A stretch of 64,000 nucleotides of DNA, taken from NCBI GenBank assembly GCA_030734395.1, contig JAUZTG010000011.1:496001-560000 (forward strand), read 5' to 3'. Positions 20,438-31,757 of the stretch are shown piece by piece. The stretch comes from Sarocladium kiliense. Taxonomy: Eukaryota > Ascomycota > Sordariomycetes > Hypocreales > Sarocladiaceae. The notes beneath the pieces are model-generated. The model was not told the DNA's origin. It saw nothing but the letters and a program-made list of their open reading frames with translations, and ran no database searches. Each line of letters begins with the position of its first letter. Position 1 is the stretch's first letter. The position numbers and the translations under genes were made by a program.

Positions 20438-21871
20438 ATGGCTGATCCGGGCGCCAAGAAGAGAAAACGGGATGCTGAGGCTGGTGCGAAGCCCAGCAAG
20501 AAGGTCGCAATTGCTGCCCCAGCTTCAGCAGCCAAAGTGGACTCGATCCTCAGACCAAAGTCATCACCGCCAGTTATTGGTAGGTTTGCATGCTCCAAGG
20601 GGATATGAAGATGGTATGTACTGACGAGAAGCTTAGCGATGACCCCTGGCATCCAAATTCCGAACAACCTCTCCTTCAACTCCTACGCCCCGCGAGAACT
20701 TGCGCAATCCAAGTCTAGATCGAAAAGGCATGCTGGCGGCTCAGAACTTCTCCTACACTCCACAACACACCACTCTCTCAATTACACGGCACGAGAAGAA
20801 GGCGCACGAAACGGTACACCTTTGGTGAACCACTACATTGGCGTTTATGACCCGAAGACGGGCAAAATGCAGGTCGTCGAGGCGAAGAAGATGGTGGTCC
20901 GACCTCAGGTCCGCGCGAAGCAGACAGAGGCTGACGACGAAGTTCCGAAGAAGGTGGGCAATCTGGTTAATCTGTCACGATTCAAACTAGCCGGGAAACT
21001 AACAAGAAAGCAGACCAACTTCGACCGCAAGACAGATCTTGGCCAGGCTTTCGGTACCAAGAAGGCCAAGAAGGCCCTCAACGATATGGTCATCAACGCT
21101 ATCGCCCCTACCAGCCGCGACGCACCGAAGACAAAGGTCGACGACGCAGCCAAGGCTATGCTCAGCTCAGTTGGTGCTATTACCTCCACGATGTCGTCAA
21201 GAGAACTCTTGCAGTCTGTTGTCGATGAAGCCAAGCCTGTGCCAAAGGCCAACCTCGAAGCCGAAGAAATCCAAGATGTTTACGACCCCAAGGTTATCAT
21301 CGGAGAAGATATCCTGAGACTCGTGCCCATCCGAGAGTGGCAAGAAGCTGTCGAGCACAATGACTCCATCGAGGTGCAGTCGCGATACGTTGCTGAACGG
21401 GTCGCAGCCATCGCCTCGAATCCCGATGCAGTCCAGCGCCTCCGTGTCCTGCGTTACGCATACTTCGTTATGCTTTTCTACAAGAGCTCTGTAGCCAAGG
21501 GCAGGGGGGTTCGCAAGATCCCACAAAACGACAAGCTCCGCACCCTTCTCGAGCCAGCACCAGAGGCTGTCGTCGAAAGCATCCGACGCAAGTTCTCAGA
21601 GGCTGGTGAGATGAGGAAGTTCCACCAGGAGCTTCTGTTCACATATATGTGCGCGATGACATGCATCATCGACAACTTTGAGGTCGACACGCAGCACCTC
21701 GTTAAGGACCTGTCGATCGACCAGAAGTCGCTGAACAAGTTCTACCAAGAGATCGGAGGCCGGGTAGTCCAGAAGGCGATTCCCGGAACAAAGTTGAAGA
21801 GGAACGTCGCTGTACTCTCGCTTCCGCTTAAGTTCCCGAAGCAGAGCGTCGGCCCCAGAGGAAAGAGGTAG
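20438..21871 (+). CDS. RPA49: RNA polymerase I subunit A49
   Basis: A49 (PAF53 in animals) is the Pol I subunit that with A34.5 aids initiation and elongation of rRNA transcription in the nucleolus. Exons 20438-20579 and 20637-21871 give 458 residues. The N-terminus is basic (KKRKRD). The dimerisation module follows after the intron (TPGIQIPNNLSFNSYAP), with a conserved stretch NHYIGVYDPKTGKMQVVEA. The C-terminal half is the tandem winged-helix region (LVPIREWQEAVEHN, then LRYAYFVMLFYKS). The 57-nt intron splits an alanine codon. The start ATG directly precedes the basic N-terminus, and no earlier in-frame ATG fits. Fungal A49 is usually 410-460 residues, so this is full length. Confidence 0.92.
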
Positions 21872-22495
21872 GACCTCTTGTCCAACGGTGCGCGTGTGTT
21901 GCAACGACGCCCTCGGCATGAGAGGGAGATGTAGAGGAGCAATGGTATGTGGCTGAAAGAGGGCTATCTTTACGCATTGGCTAGATCTGTATTGGCATTT
22001 TGGAGTTCTAGGGCATTACATGAGCAGACAGCCGTAAGAGATACTACGGCACATGATGAATACCAGCCATTTCGGTTAGATGATACTGTATCCCCGTTTC
22101 GTGAGGCCGGTTTGCCAGAGCGTCCACCGCTTAATGAGCCTGGAAGAGATTCAGCATATGTCAAGAATAGTGACTCGACAAGATCCATATCTTGCGCCTC
22201 TGATTTATCTGGTTTATCACGGCCCCTCCCAGCCGCTTGGCCGGTTGCTGGCCCCCGCCAACTCTGCCGAGGCACGTCCGGTCCGAACCTGGGGTATTGC
22301 GGGGCCCACATCACCCGCGGTGTGTTCCTGCTCACCACATCAACCATTGATTAGAAACAGCTGAGAATCTGACATGCTCCCGTCTCACTTCTCATTTCGA
22401 AAAACTCATTAAACCCCTCTTACAGCCAATCCCCAACTGCCCGGATTCCCGACTCTTCTTCAGTATTTTTTGGAGGTTAACTCAAGCAGCCCGTC
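21872..22495. other. intergenic, RPA49 to enoyl-CoA isomerase
   Basis: This 624-bp stretch lies between same-strand genes. It should hold the RPA49 3' region and the next promoter. Nothing else is recognised. Confidence 0.5.
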
Positions 22496-23414
22496 ATGGC
22501 CGAGGAGAATGTTATCAGTGTCGAGTACCGCGGCCGCGTTGCTATCGTGACCATCGATAATGCGAAGAAGCTCAATTCGTTATCGCAGCAGCAGTACTAT
22601 ACCCTTGCGCAGCTGATGCGTGAGATTGCGACGCATGATGAGGTCTATATCACCGTTCTGATCGGCAAGGGTCGCTACTTCTCAGCGTACGTTTCTCATC
22701 AACACTGGACTTTAGCCCCAGATGCTGGCTTCCTGCCCATCAGAGGGTCGTGCTTTCAGCGTTGGACATACTGACGATTGCCACAGAGGAGCGAACGTTT
22801 CAATTGCTTCGGCTTCGCCTGAAGACCCCAAGGGTCGCCACAAGTACTGGCTCGCCAACTTCGCAGCCTACAACCTCAACATCACCCACGCCTTCTCCAC
22901 GCACCCCAAGATCCTCGTCGTGGGCCTCAACGGCCCCGTCATCGGCCTCTCCGCCGCCATCACCGCCTACGCTGACTTTGTCTACTGCGCACCCCACACC
23001 TTCCTCCTAACCCCCTTCTCCTCCCTCGGTCTTGTCGCAGAAGGCGGCTCGTCCCGCGCCCTCGCCCTGCGCCTCGGTCCCAACAAGGCCAACGAGGCTC
23101 TCATCATGAGCAAGAGGATCTCAGCAGAGGAGCTGAAGCATTGCGGCTTCGTAACGGAGATTTTCGACGTGGGTAAAGAGGAGGATGGGAAGTTTAGGGA
23201 GCTGGTGTTGAAGGAGGTGGATGATAAGCTGGGCGAGCACTTGATTGGGGATAGTCTTTTGGGAATTAAGAAGTTGATCAGGAGGCCGGAAATGGATGTT
23301 ATGGATGTGCAGAATGTGAGGGAGACGATGGCTGGATTGGAGAGGTTTGTGACTGGGTCGCCGCAGGAGGAGTTTAGGAAGGTGTCGAGCGGGCAGAAGA
23401 GGCATAAGCTGTAA
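22496..23414 (+). CDS. delta3,delta2-enoyl-CoA isomerase, peroxisomal type
   Basis: A crotonase-fold enzyme that moves double bonds so that unsaturated fatty acids can enter beta-oxidation. Exons 22496-22686 and 22787-23414 give 272 residues. Signature parts are VAIVTIDNAKKLNSLS, the oxyanion-hole region GKGRYFSAGAN joined across the 100-nt intron, LNGPVIGLSAAI, and SSLGLVAEGG with Glu149 at the position of the catalytic Glu of yeast Eci1. The protein ends HKL, a likely peroxisome-targeting PTS1 variant (yeast Eci1 ends HRL). No mitochondrial presequence is seen. ECI1-like is the best match, but other crotonase members cannot be excluded. Confidence 0.86.
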
Positions 23415-24392
23415 GAGGCGATGTTAGAGATACAATAGACGTGTATGACTTACTCAATACTTGTCAGGTGTCTATGTGAATTGCCTAGGGACCGTCGAAT
23501 GAGTTAGCGGACCGCCTTGGTTCGCGACTATTCATGTTCCCGCGAGCTGTGCATGGTTCTCGGACGTAGTACAGATAGGAACTACGACAACGGTGGTCAT
23601 GAACCACCGAAGTTTTTCAAATCCGACAGAGGGACTACTGTTTGGGTTTAGTGACCACTAGGTCATTCAACCTTCAGCCATTCGAACATTAGTGCTGACG
23701 TGCATCATTCCCGACACCCTTATCTACCTACTCTGTGGCTTGAAAGGCGAATCCGAAAACAATCCGAGATTGTTCAACGTCGACTCAATCGAGTGGCCAG
23801 ATAAGTCTCGGAGATTTATGACGCAGTTGTAGATGCGCAAACCTCTGATCTGGCTGAGCGCATCACATGTTGCCTTGCGATCTTGAAGGGCGGACGCCTG
23901 CTGTAACAAACACCATGAGCAGAGGTGGCGATATGTACATCATCAGCCACCGAAACCAGGTTCAAGCCTAGGACATCACAAAGGGTCCTACCAAACAAGG
24001 AAAAGCATGGCTACGGCCCGTATTAGCCACGGAAATGCAGCCCTAGATCTAGCTCGCGCGCCGAGACCAACCCATAGTCCCGACGCGAGTGTCGCAGTGT
24101 ATCTCCTGCATCGTCGGAATTAGTTAGTGACTCGATCGGATCTCCGGCAAGCCTCACCTCTCACCATTGTGACTTCGCGACGCGAAATTCTCAACGCGTC
24201 GTACATCACCATTTACAAGCCAGTTGAAACCTCATGAATAGATATCTCAATTAGTATAAATAGAAAGCAAATCCTTTTGGTTTGAAGATTCAATGGATTC
24301 CATCTCCATCACACGTCAATAACCTGACCACCATTGTGCACCATCAAACCAATAATCCTACAACGATATAATAAGAAACATTCACTCCAACC
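23415..24392. other. intergenic, isomerase to SDR gene
   Basis: Holds the promoter of the SDR gene, with a TATA box listed separately. A short perfect hairpin (7-bp arms CGGTGGT/ACCACCG) occurs near 23590. No gene is seen, and frames on the minus strand at 23724-23998 are short and unconserved. Confidence 0.5.
24255..24263 (+). promoter_or_regulatory. TATA box of the SDR gene
   Basis: TATAAATAG lies 138 bp before the SDR start codon in an A/T-rich stretch. It is a close match to the consensus TATA element. Strong TATA boxes in fungi go with inducible genes, so regulated expression is likely but inferred. Confidence 0.55.
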
Positions 24393-25196
24393 ATGTCTCT
24401 CACCGACAAAGTCGTCCTCATCACCGGCGCCTCAAACGGCATCGGCGCCACCCTCGCAACCCACCTCTCCTCCCTCGGTGCCCGCATCGTCATCAACTAC
24501 CGCTCCGACGAAGCCTCCGCCACCCGCCTCGTCACAACCTGCGGCGGACCAGATCGTGCCATCGCCGTGAAAGCAGATGTCTCCAAGATCAACGAGATTC
24601 AGAAGCTTGTCGATGCCGCGGTAGAGAAGTTCGGGGCTGTGGATGTTGCGATTGCAAATGCTGGGTTGATGCTAATGAGGGGGGTTGAGGATACGACGGA
24701 GGAGGATTTTGGGAGGCAGTTTGATATTAATGTGAAGGGGCCTTACTTCTTGGCTCAGGTAGGTGACAGACCTCTGAATTTCTCATTTGGAAGAGGATGA
24801 CAGCTAACCGCGTTGTAGAAAGTCGTACCGCACATGAAGCCCGGCTCCCGCATCATCTTCATCTCGACCGGCGTCTGCCGCAACTCCGCCGTCACACCAA
24901 ACTACCTCCTCTACGCCGCCACAAAGGGCGCAATTGACCAGATGACCCGTTTAATGGCAAAGGGTCTCGCTTCCAAGGGCATCAACGTCAATGCTGTCGC
25001 TCCTGGTCCGGTAGCTACGGAGTTGTTCTTCGAGGGGAAGCCAGAGTCCGTGATCAATGGGATCAAGAGTATGAATCCCTATGGAAAGCTGGGAGAGACG
25101 GGGGATATTGCCAAGGTTGTGGGGTTTTTGGCTGGGGAGGAGAGTGCGTGGGTGGATGGGCAGATTATTTCTGCGAATGGAGGAACGTTTGTGTAA
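24393..25196 (+). CDS. short-chain dehydrogenase/reductase
   Basis: A classical SDR of 247 residues, exons 24393-24758 and 24819-25196. It has the cofactor motif TGASNGIG (11-18), NYRSDE after the second strand (suggesting NADP preference), ANAG, and Tyr154-x3-Lys158 (YAATK), with Ser138/Thr139 as the third catalytic position. It ends DGQIISANGGTFV as in the 3-oxoacyl-ACP reductase, versicolorin and hydroxynaphthalene reductase branch of the family. The substrate cannot be told from sequence. The neighbours are not biosynthetic genes, so a secondary-metabolite role has no support from context. The 60-nt intron falls between the NAG block and the catalytic tyrosine. Confidence 0.9.
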
Positions 25197-25314
25197 AGGG
25201 ATGGGCGGACACTTATGTGTATGTTGTATAGACAGATCAAGCGTAGCCATCAATCATTTGTATTCTTTTCTCTATTCCGGGATCGAACACCATACTAGCA
25301 TGGAACCATGCAGC

Positions 25315-27699
25315 TCACGCGAGCAGCCCAAAGAGGAGGTTCGTCCTCTGCCAGTAATCCTTCGCCGATTTGGCCATTCGTTCCCGCGCGGCCTTCTCCA
25401 GCCCACTCTGCTTCCACAGCGCATCCTCAGCTTTCAGCAGGGAGTCGCTGACATCTTTCGAAGCAGTCGACGTGGTGCAGCTGCGGAGGTACAGCACATC
25501 AAACGTCCACTGAATGAACAGGTCTTTCTTGGTGTCGTCACCAGATGTTCCGTCTGTCTTTTCCTCAGTGGTAGTAGCCTCGTCGTTGTCAGAAGAGCCT
25601 TCTTTGCTTTCTTCAGCTTTACTTTCGCCATTCTTTGGGGCTTCCAAGCTCTCAGAGGCAAGTTTCTCTGAAGCTGCGATCCACATCTTGCTCAACCTCT
25701 CGTCCAGATGTTTCTTCAGCACACCCACACCAGCCGCCGTCCATACGTCCAGCCCAGCATCACCCATCGCGTGTGACAAGCTGCGCATGAAGAGGAACAC
25801 TTGTGGTGATGGCTGGGCAGGCAGCGGAGGTTCGCCCTCCCAGAGCGGCCTGCCAACGACTTTGCGTTCGACTAACCCAGTTGCCTCGAAGTCACTCAGC
25901 GCCTTCTTCGCAACCTCCACCGCAACAGTCTCATGTAGAGCAGGGACCATAGAAAGGCCAAAGTTGCGGATGGCGGGTCGATCTGGCATCTCTCGACGGA
26001 TATCGCGAACCACCCGGAGCATATACATCGCCACAGCTGCGCGTGAGTGGTCCTTCCAGAGCTCTTGCAGCTGCTTGTCCAATGTCTCAAAGGACTTGTC
26101 AAGCGTCGCATCAAGCTTGTCTTGCATCATGTTGGGGTCCTCTTTGCTGAGCATCTGCTGCCGCGCCTCGATTGTTTCCTCGTCTTCCACCTCATCGTAG
26201 TCATTATCCCATCTCTGCTTTCTGAGAGACTCAACAACCTCCTTCACATCGTCGACGACGTTGAACCAGGAACTGTAGCAGTGGCCGGCTCTCGAGACAG
26301 CGTCGTTGCGACCATAGAGGCGACTGACGACCTCCTGGATGAACGGCGCAGCACCGCTCGCCAACGCTGCATCGTAGCCCTCTTCGTCCCATAGTCCAAT
26401 GCGCTTATCCGTGATACCGTCTTGCCAGCTTTCCAGCGTGGCCTTGACCTCTGAGCCCACAAGGTGGAGTTTGTTGACCTTGGTTTCCAACACTGCAAGC
26501 ATTCGCGCATTGATTGTCTCGCGCAAATCATACTGCATTTCTGACGGATCAAAGCCCTTGGCCCGGTTTCCATCTCTGATCCAGAGCTCCAAGACCCCAG
26601 TGCGGAGCTCCATGATTGACTTGAACTCCGTCATATGCTCCAAGGTCTTCTTCAGGCCGTCCAGCAGGACACTGCCGCCTTTCTTCCCCCAGCCAGTGAG
26701 CATATCCCGTGCTTGCTTGCCATCCAGGTCGTTGTGCCTAATGAAGGGTGTGAAATACTGAATCTCTTCTCCACACCACCTCTCATAGACGTTCAATCGA
26801 AGACCCTCGAGGCTCTTCAACTCGGGGCTTGCAAGCAGCGGCTTGCTCTTCAGGGCACCTAAAGCCTGAGAGAGTCTGTTCGGCACAATGGCCTGGACAT
26901 CCAGCAAGCTTCTGGTATAGAGCTTCAGGCTGCGAATAACATCGTCCTTGGTGGGCTCCCGTTCCTCTTCGTCCGTATCAAAGGCTAATGCGATAGCACT
27001 TGCGCGAACGTCGAGAAAGTACCGCAACACGTCTCTAGATCCTACACTTCCGACAAGACTGTGCGCACAAAGAGCCTTCAGGATCTCATTGCGTTCGGGA
27101 TCTCCATCTTCTTGTTCCAGGACGTTGTCGATCGCGCGTCGTAGTTTCCGTCGCAGAGCGCTATACGTTTTGTTCGCCTGCCCGAGAGCGTGTCGGCTGT
27201 CTTCGTCAGGTTTGTCGTCCCCGAGTCGCTTGATCAACAGCCGAATCAAAACGATCACCTTCGCTGCGAGAAGCAACCGATCACCACGTTTCGTGTCCGC
27301 TGGTAACCCGCCTCCGTTCTTCAGAATCCTCCCAGCGGTAAGGCCACACTTATCCAGCAGCTGCAGCCTCGTCTGTGTCGCCATCTCAGGTCTTTCCCGG
27401 CCTTCTACGAAGTCTCCCAGACCCTTAGCTTTGGACGCTACAATCGCGCGTCCGCACCGACCACCCATCTGACCGAGAAGCTCTTGGACGGCATCGTTGT
27501 CGCCTCGCATGCGCACAATAGAGTCCGCCGTGCCGAGAAGCTCACGGTACGAGCCGCCAACCTGAGTGCGCAGACGCGCTGCCTTCTCTTCGATTTGAAC
27601 ATGGAGAGTCTTGTGTAGGGCTCGGATCTGTGGGAGAGTATGATTCGACGAGAAGACCTCAGCAGAGGAGGTGATGATCGAAGGGTCGATGGCAGCCAT
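25315..27699 (-). CDS. COG1: conserved oligomeric Golgi complex subunit 1
   Basis: Cog1 is part of lobe A of the COG tethering complex that captures vesicles moving back through the Golgi. The gene is a single minus-strand exon of 794 residues. The N-terminus has the Vps51-like helix pair (EVFSSNHTLPQIRALHKTL, then SYRELLGTADSIVRMR) typical of Cog1, followed by a long alpha-helical rod. A low-complexity acidic/Ser/Glu segment near residues 680-720 (EESKEGSSDNDEATTTEEK) is probably a loop. Length fits fungal Cog1. The start is the first ATG, a few residues before the conserved helix. It ends about 120 bp after the end of the SDR gene, so the two converge. Confidence 0.87.
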   Translation of the reverse strand: MAAIDPSIITSSAEVFSSNHTLPQIRALHKTLHVQIEEKAARLRTQVGGSYRELLGTADSIVRMRGDNDAVQELLGQMGGRCGRAIVASKAKGLGDFVEGRERPEMATQTRLQLLDKCGLTAGRILKNGGGLPADTKRGDRLLLAAKVIVLIRLLIKRLGDDKPDEDSRHALGQANKTYSALRRKLRRAIDNVLEQEDGDPERNEILKALCAHSLVGSVGSRDVLRYFLDVRASAIALAFDTDEEEREPTKDDVIRSLKLYTRSLLDVQAIVPNRLSQALGALKSKPLLASPELKSLEGLRLNVYERWCGEEIQYFTPFIRHNDLDGKQARDMLTGWGKKGGSVLLDGLKKTLEHMTEFKSIMELRTGVLELWIRDGNRAKGFDPSEMQYDLRETINARMLAVLETKVNKLHLVGSEVKATLESWQDGITDKRIGLWDEEGYDAALASGAAPFIQEVVSRLYGRNDAVSRAGHCYSSWFNVVDDVKEVVESLRKQRWDNDYDEVEDEETIEARQQMLSKEDPNMMQDKLDATLDKSFETLDKQLQELWKDHSRAAVAMYMLRVVRDIRREMPDRPAIRNFGLSMVPALHETVAVEVAKKALSDFEATGLVERKVVGRPLWEGEPPLPAQPSPQVFLFMRSLSHAMGDAGLDVWTAAGVGVLKKHLDERLSKMWIAASEKLASESLEAPKNGESKAEESKEGSSDNDEATTTEEKTDGTSGDDTKKDLFIQWTFDVLYLRSCTTSTASKDVSDSLLKAEDALWKQSGLEKAARERMAKSAKDYWQRTNLLFGLLA

Positions 27700-28213
27700 T
27701 GTGGCGGTTGGAGGTCCTGCGTGGGGTTAAGAGTCGTAGCATAAGGAAGCTCTGCAATGCTATAATGCGTCTTGTTCAATAGATGTCATGTCGGTCGCAA
27801 GTCTTGGTGGCAGCAGTGTCGCAGCGGCGGAGAGAGCTGGGTGATGATTCGGCGTGAAGTCGCAAGCTCCAGAGTGTCCAGTGGCTCGTGGGGTCCACAC
27901 TTGCAAGCTGCTCCAGCACAGAGTCCGTCGTGCATAAGCAGCTGTACCTGAGAGGACGACTGCACTCCGGAGTTCAACGCATTCATTGCCGACTGTAGTG
28001 TCCGGCTTTCTTTTAAGGTTTGGTTCTGTCGGCTTACACGGAAAGCTTCCTGCTTTGTGTCCCATCAGCCAAAGTGATGCGTTCATTCGCACGTATATCT
28101 ATCTGACACGCATTGGGCAGGCCCATCCATCCCCATGTTGCGCTACCTCTCTCTCTCCGCATCGGAAGGGCTCATGTAGTCGTCTTCTATTGACTTACAG
28201 TACATGAAAGTAC
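27700..28213. other. COG1 promoter and 3' end of membrane protein gene
   Basis: This 514-bp stretch is the upstream region of COG1 and the downstream region of the next minus-strand gene. Open frames are short. Nothing else is recognised. Confidence 0.5.
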
Positions 28214-29188
28214 CTAGGGCAGCTCGAAGACCGTTTGATCTCGACGCTCATTCATCCCTGCAGCACCCACTGTCGTAGAATCGGATGGCTTGAAGCGTTG
28301 CTCACCGGCTGTTTCTCGCTGATCTGCTAGCTCAGACACTGGCACTCCCTCTATCTCCGTGGCCCTTCGCTCCGACCGTGGTGATCCCTCTTTTCCTGCC
28401 TCCCTTCGCTTCTTTAGCCTTGAGTTCAATCCCTTGTATAAACATATCCCAATCCCGCCCAGGATCACCAGGATTATCAAAACAATGGTGGTTCCAGCAG
28501 CAGCTCTGTTGCCAATTGAATCGCTTCCCTCGGATTCAAAACTAGGTCCCGCGGTGTTGAAAGTCGTCTCTGCCGGCGGGACCGTTATAGTTTGCGTCCT
28601 CGTGGTCGACGGAGTGGAACTTGTCTCGGGTGTGCTGAACGGCGTCTCTTCAGAGCCGGTTGGACCGCCTGTAAGCGTCAATGTCGGCTCCCCATTGTTG
28701 GATCTTGTTCCATTGAGATAGAACGAGTCGGAGTAGCTGGTAAGGACTCCGCGACTGTCCGAGATTTGGAAGGCGTAGTAGCCGCTTGTCCTCACTAATG
28801 AGAGCACGACCTCCCGCTCCTGTTCGCGCTCCCCCGATTCGACCTCTGTTCACGATCAGTCAAGGAGTTCAAAGTCATTTGAACAGCCCCAGTGGGCCAA
28901 GTAACCATGTTCTGTGCAAACTTCGAGGTCTGCACCTTCGTATGCCGAAGTCAATCAAGAATGGAACATACGAAGAAGCGTTGAGTCATGCTCTATGGCG
29001 CCTGTGTCGAGATCAAGCCGGACAAGAGATATTTCCGCATCATATGCAATATCGCATTCAAACTTCAGGTTGAATGGTTCACCTGGGCGGACATCATATT
29101 CATCGTTTGTGAAACCAAATGAAGCGACAAGTGATGCAAAGTACAGGTGAGCCACGATAACCAGCCCTAGTCGCAAAGGAGCAAGCAT
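28214..29188 (-). CDS. single-pass membrane protein with Ser/Thr-rich ectodomain
   Basis: Modelled as exons 29188-28972, a very short exon ending 28906, and 28845-28214, giving 287 or 292 residues depending on the acceptor (28920 or 28935; both keep frame). A signal peptide (MLAPLRLGLVIVAHLYFASLVAS) leads into an extracellular region of about 100 residues with GYYAFQISD. A Thr/Ser/Pro-rich stalk (STPETSSTPSTTRTQTITVP) follows, then one transmembrane helix (TTIVLIILVILGGIGICLY) and a basic, disordered cytosolic tail. This is the layout of fungal surface sensor-like proteins (Wsc/Mid2 type), but no WSC cysteine pattern is present. The function is unknown. The first intron is 36 or 51 nt, unusually short, so this junction is the least certain part. 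Confidence 0.66.
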
Positions 29189-29912
29189 CGCAACGTCGAA
29201 AAGAACTTCCGCTCCAGAAGCCTTCGATTGGAGGTATCCTTGGGGATGAAGAAAGCCATTAAGCTTATTCCAACTGCGGAGCAAGGCCAGTCCGTGTTTA
29301 TCTGGAGAAGAGAGGAGCCCAAACGGAACGCCCGTCAACCCCGTACCCCTTCATCTCGAAAACCCAAATCGGGGATGTGTGTTGGTTGTGAGTAACATTG
29401 GTTTCGCAGGGGTTGCATCATCGCAGCCCTGCAGATAATGTAACCGCTTCATGGCGTTGAGCGTGCAGGTATGTGGCCTCCCGCTTCTGCCAGGCAGTCA
29501 TGGTGGCGCTCGAGTGAACACGCGAGCATATGATTCAGAATCTACCCGGGGCATTGCGTCCTCTTTCAACGATGAACAGAATGGCGATGGATCGGTAGCG
29601 ATCGCCTTCTGTCTGCGGGCAATAGCATGAGGAGGGGGAGATTTGCTTCAGACTTGATGCGTTTGTTGGTTGTGCTTGTCACACAACATCACCCAACCAA
29701 CACCATGCGGAACTCACCAATCCCTGGATCTGCCATGCCGTGAATCAGAATCCCCAGGAATCATTAAATGAGACTCCCGATGTTCGTCTCTGGATCTTGG
29801 CGCGCGTTGCAAGTTTTTTGCTCGGCAGTGTCACATTATGCTCACGATGAACGGGTTTCCACAGACGTCGCCAATTGAACCTTCAACCTCGCTTTTTATA
29901 GTAAAAAGACAT
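29189..29912. other. intergenic, membrane protein promoter and UTP3 3' end
   Basis: This 724-bp stretch lies between two minus-strand genes. No gene, repeat or RNA is recognised. Confidence 0.5.
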
Positions 29913-31757
29913 CTACAGCTTCGTCGACTTGATAACGTTGATGTTGACACCCGTCCTCTCTCCCTGGTACCCACCAACCGGCTCTCCTCCCTTCCACATA
30001 GGCTTCATGCTCCTCAACTTCTTCTGCTTGGCCTCGTACTGCTTCCTCTTCTTCACACGCGGGTTCCTCACGTCCTTGCTCCTCTTCGGTGCGAGACCCT
30101 TGTTCTTCTCGATCGCGTACGTCACCTTCCTCTTGCCATCCTCGCCGATCACCTCGTTCTCGACCACGCGGTCCGCCTTGCCAGCATTTGCGAGAGCGGC
30201 TGCACGTGCAGCCTTCTCTTCGCGCTTCTTGGCTGCGGAGTTGGCAACCATGTCGTAGTAATCGTCTTCGTCGTCGCGCATGGCATTGGCAACCTTGCTG
30301 TCATCCTCGTCGCTGTCGTCACCGAGGTCAGCGCCGTGCTTGGAGTCCTTCTGGCCACGTTTCTCAGCAGCGGCCAGAAGTCGAGCTTGACGATCACGGA
30401 AGCGCTCGCGGTACGGGAGATCTGCGTCACCGCCTGCATCGCGACCTGCGCCCGCGCGGCGGTTGGCCTTCTGCACGATTTGTGATGTGTAGAACTTCAG
30501 GCTCTTCTTGCGAGCAGCCTTCTCGGCTGCTGTGCGCTCGTCCAAGGCGTCCTCCTCACCGAAATCAGAGTTATCGGCTGCATCTTCAGTGGTTTCCTCT
30601 CGTCTCCGCTTCTTAGACTTGGTAGAGCCAAGCGGAAGGTCGTAGAGATCAGCGACACTGGCCTCCGCAGCACGAGCCTGTTCGAGCTTCTTCTCGAGTT
30701 TACGCTGGCGCTTTTGCTCCGCCAGTGCATCAGCCTTGGCAGCCTTTTTGGACTTCTTGGTCTTGACCACAGGTACTTCTGCCGCCATGATGGCCTCAAC
30801 ATCAGGTATTGAGTCATCTGACTCCTCTTCCGTGACTGTAGACTTCATGTGTTGGATTCTTTGCCATGCATCGCGGCATTCAATTAACGTCTCCATAACT
30901 TCATGGTCTCGGAGATCGGCTGGACTGAGTGGCTTGGTCTCCTTAGCCGCATCACGGGCGGGTGATGTGAGGATTGCAAAGTAGCTGGCCAATGATGCCA
31001 CGTAGCACCCGAGAACCCAGTACTTGATAGCAGCGAGTGATTTGGCAGGCTGACCCGCAGCTGCGTCCTTGAGAGACAAGAGTGAGGGCTGAAGCTGTTC
31101 AAACTCCTTTGCCAAGTGCTCGAACTCCGGGTATCGAGCCTTGAGAAGTCGGCACCGCTCCTCCGGACCCATATCGTCTGTGATCTCGACATCCTTGAGA
31201 ACCTCGGTGACGACTTCGTCGTCGTCCTCTTTTTCAGGTTCTGGCTTCATCCACTCGTCTTCGTCGAAAATGAAATCCTCCTCGGCCATCTTCGACAATT
31301 TCTTCTGTTGCAGTCGCTTCGCCTCAGCCTCTTCAGCAAGAGCATCCGCCTCGGTCTCGATGTTGTCGGCATTGTAGTAGTCACCCTTGGAAGAGCCCCA
31401 ATAGCCAGTGTCCTCCTCCTCCTCCTCCTCGCCCTCGGCTTCGTCTTCGCTATCGGCGGCTTTACGACCTTTGCTACCTGATTTGGCGGACGCCTTCTTT
31501 GTTGCGGCCTCGTCGTCAGAGTCGTCGTCGCGAGCAAACACCTCCTCGTCCGAGAATTCATACTCGTCGTCGTCTTGTCTTCTTCTCTTCGAGCTCGGCT
31601 CGTCGAACATAATCCTGTCCCGGTTCAGGAAGTACTCATCCTCGGAGTCGGCGACGTCTTCGTAGGTGGTAATGGGCCCGAGGCGCGCATCTTTCTCGTC
31701 GACTTCCTTGGGGCCCGTAGGCTGCGAGCGGCCAGAGGCCTTTCTTTTCTTCGCCAT
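29913..31757 (-). CDS. UTP3: small-subunit processome protein Utp3/Sas10
   Basis: Utp3/Sas10 is a nucleolar component of the U3 snoRNP processome that matures 18S rRNA. A single exon of 614 residues is read from MAKKRKASG at 31757. Longer in-frame upstream sequence exists, but its composition is unlike the family and it lacks the basic start, so I chose this ATG. Long acidic D/E-rich tracts (with EEEEEE), the central Sas10/Utp3/C1D helical domain (AIKYWVLGCYVASLASYFAIL) and the C-terminal Sas10 domain (KNKGLAPKRSKDVRNPRVKKR to GERTGVNINVIKSTKL) are all present in order. Length fits the family. Confidence 0.92.
   Translation of the reverse strand: MAKKRKASGRSQPTGPKEVDEKDARLGPITTYEDVADSEDEYFLNRDRIMFDEPSSKRRRQDDDEYEFSDEEVFARDDDSDDEAATKKASAKSGSKGRKAADSEDEAEGEEEEEEDTGYWGSSKGDYYNADNIETEADALAEEAEAKRLQQKKLSKMAEEDFIFDEDEWMKPEPEKEDDDEVVTEVLKDVEITDDMGPEERCRLLKARYPEFEHLAKEFEQLQPSLLSLKDAAAGQPAKSLAAIKYWVLGCYVASLASYFAILTSPARDAAKETKPLSPADLRDHEVMETLIECRDAWQRIQHMKSTVTEEESDDSIPDVEAIMAAEVPVVKTKKSKKAAKADALAEQKRQRKLEKKLEQARAAEASVADLYDLPLGSTKSKKRRREETTEDAADNSDFGEEDALDERTAAEKAARKKSLKFYTSQIVQKANRRAGAGRDAGGDADLPYRERFRDRQARLLAAAEKRGQKDSKHGADLGDDSDEDDSKVANAMRDDEDDYYDMVANSAAKKREEKAARAAALANAGKADRVVENEVIGEDGKRKVTYAIEKNKGLAPKRSKDVRNPRVKKRKQYEAKQKKLRSMKPMWKGGEPVGGYQGERTGVNINVIKSTKL

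Noticed and set aside
25514..26200. 228-codon plus-strand frame opposite COG1
   Set aside because: Ser-rich antisense shadow of a helical coding exon. No motif.
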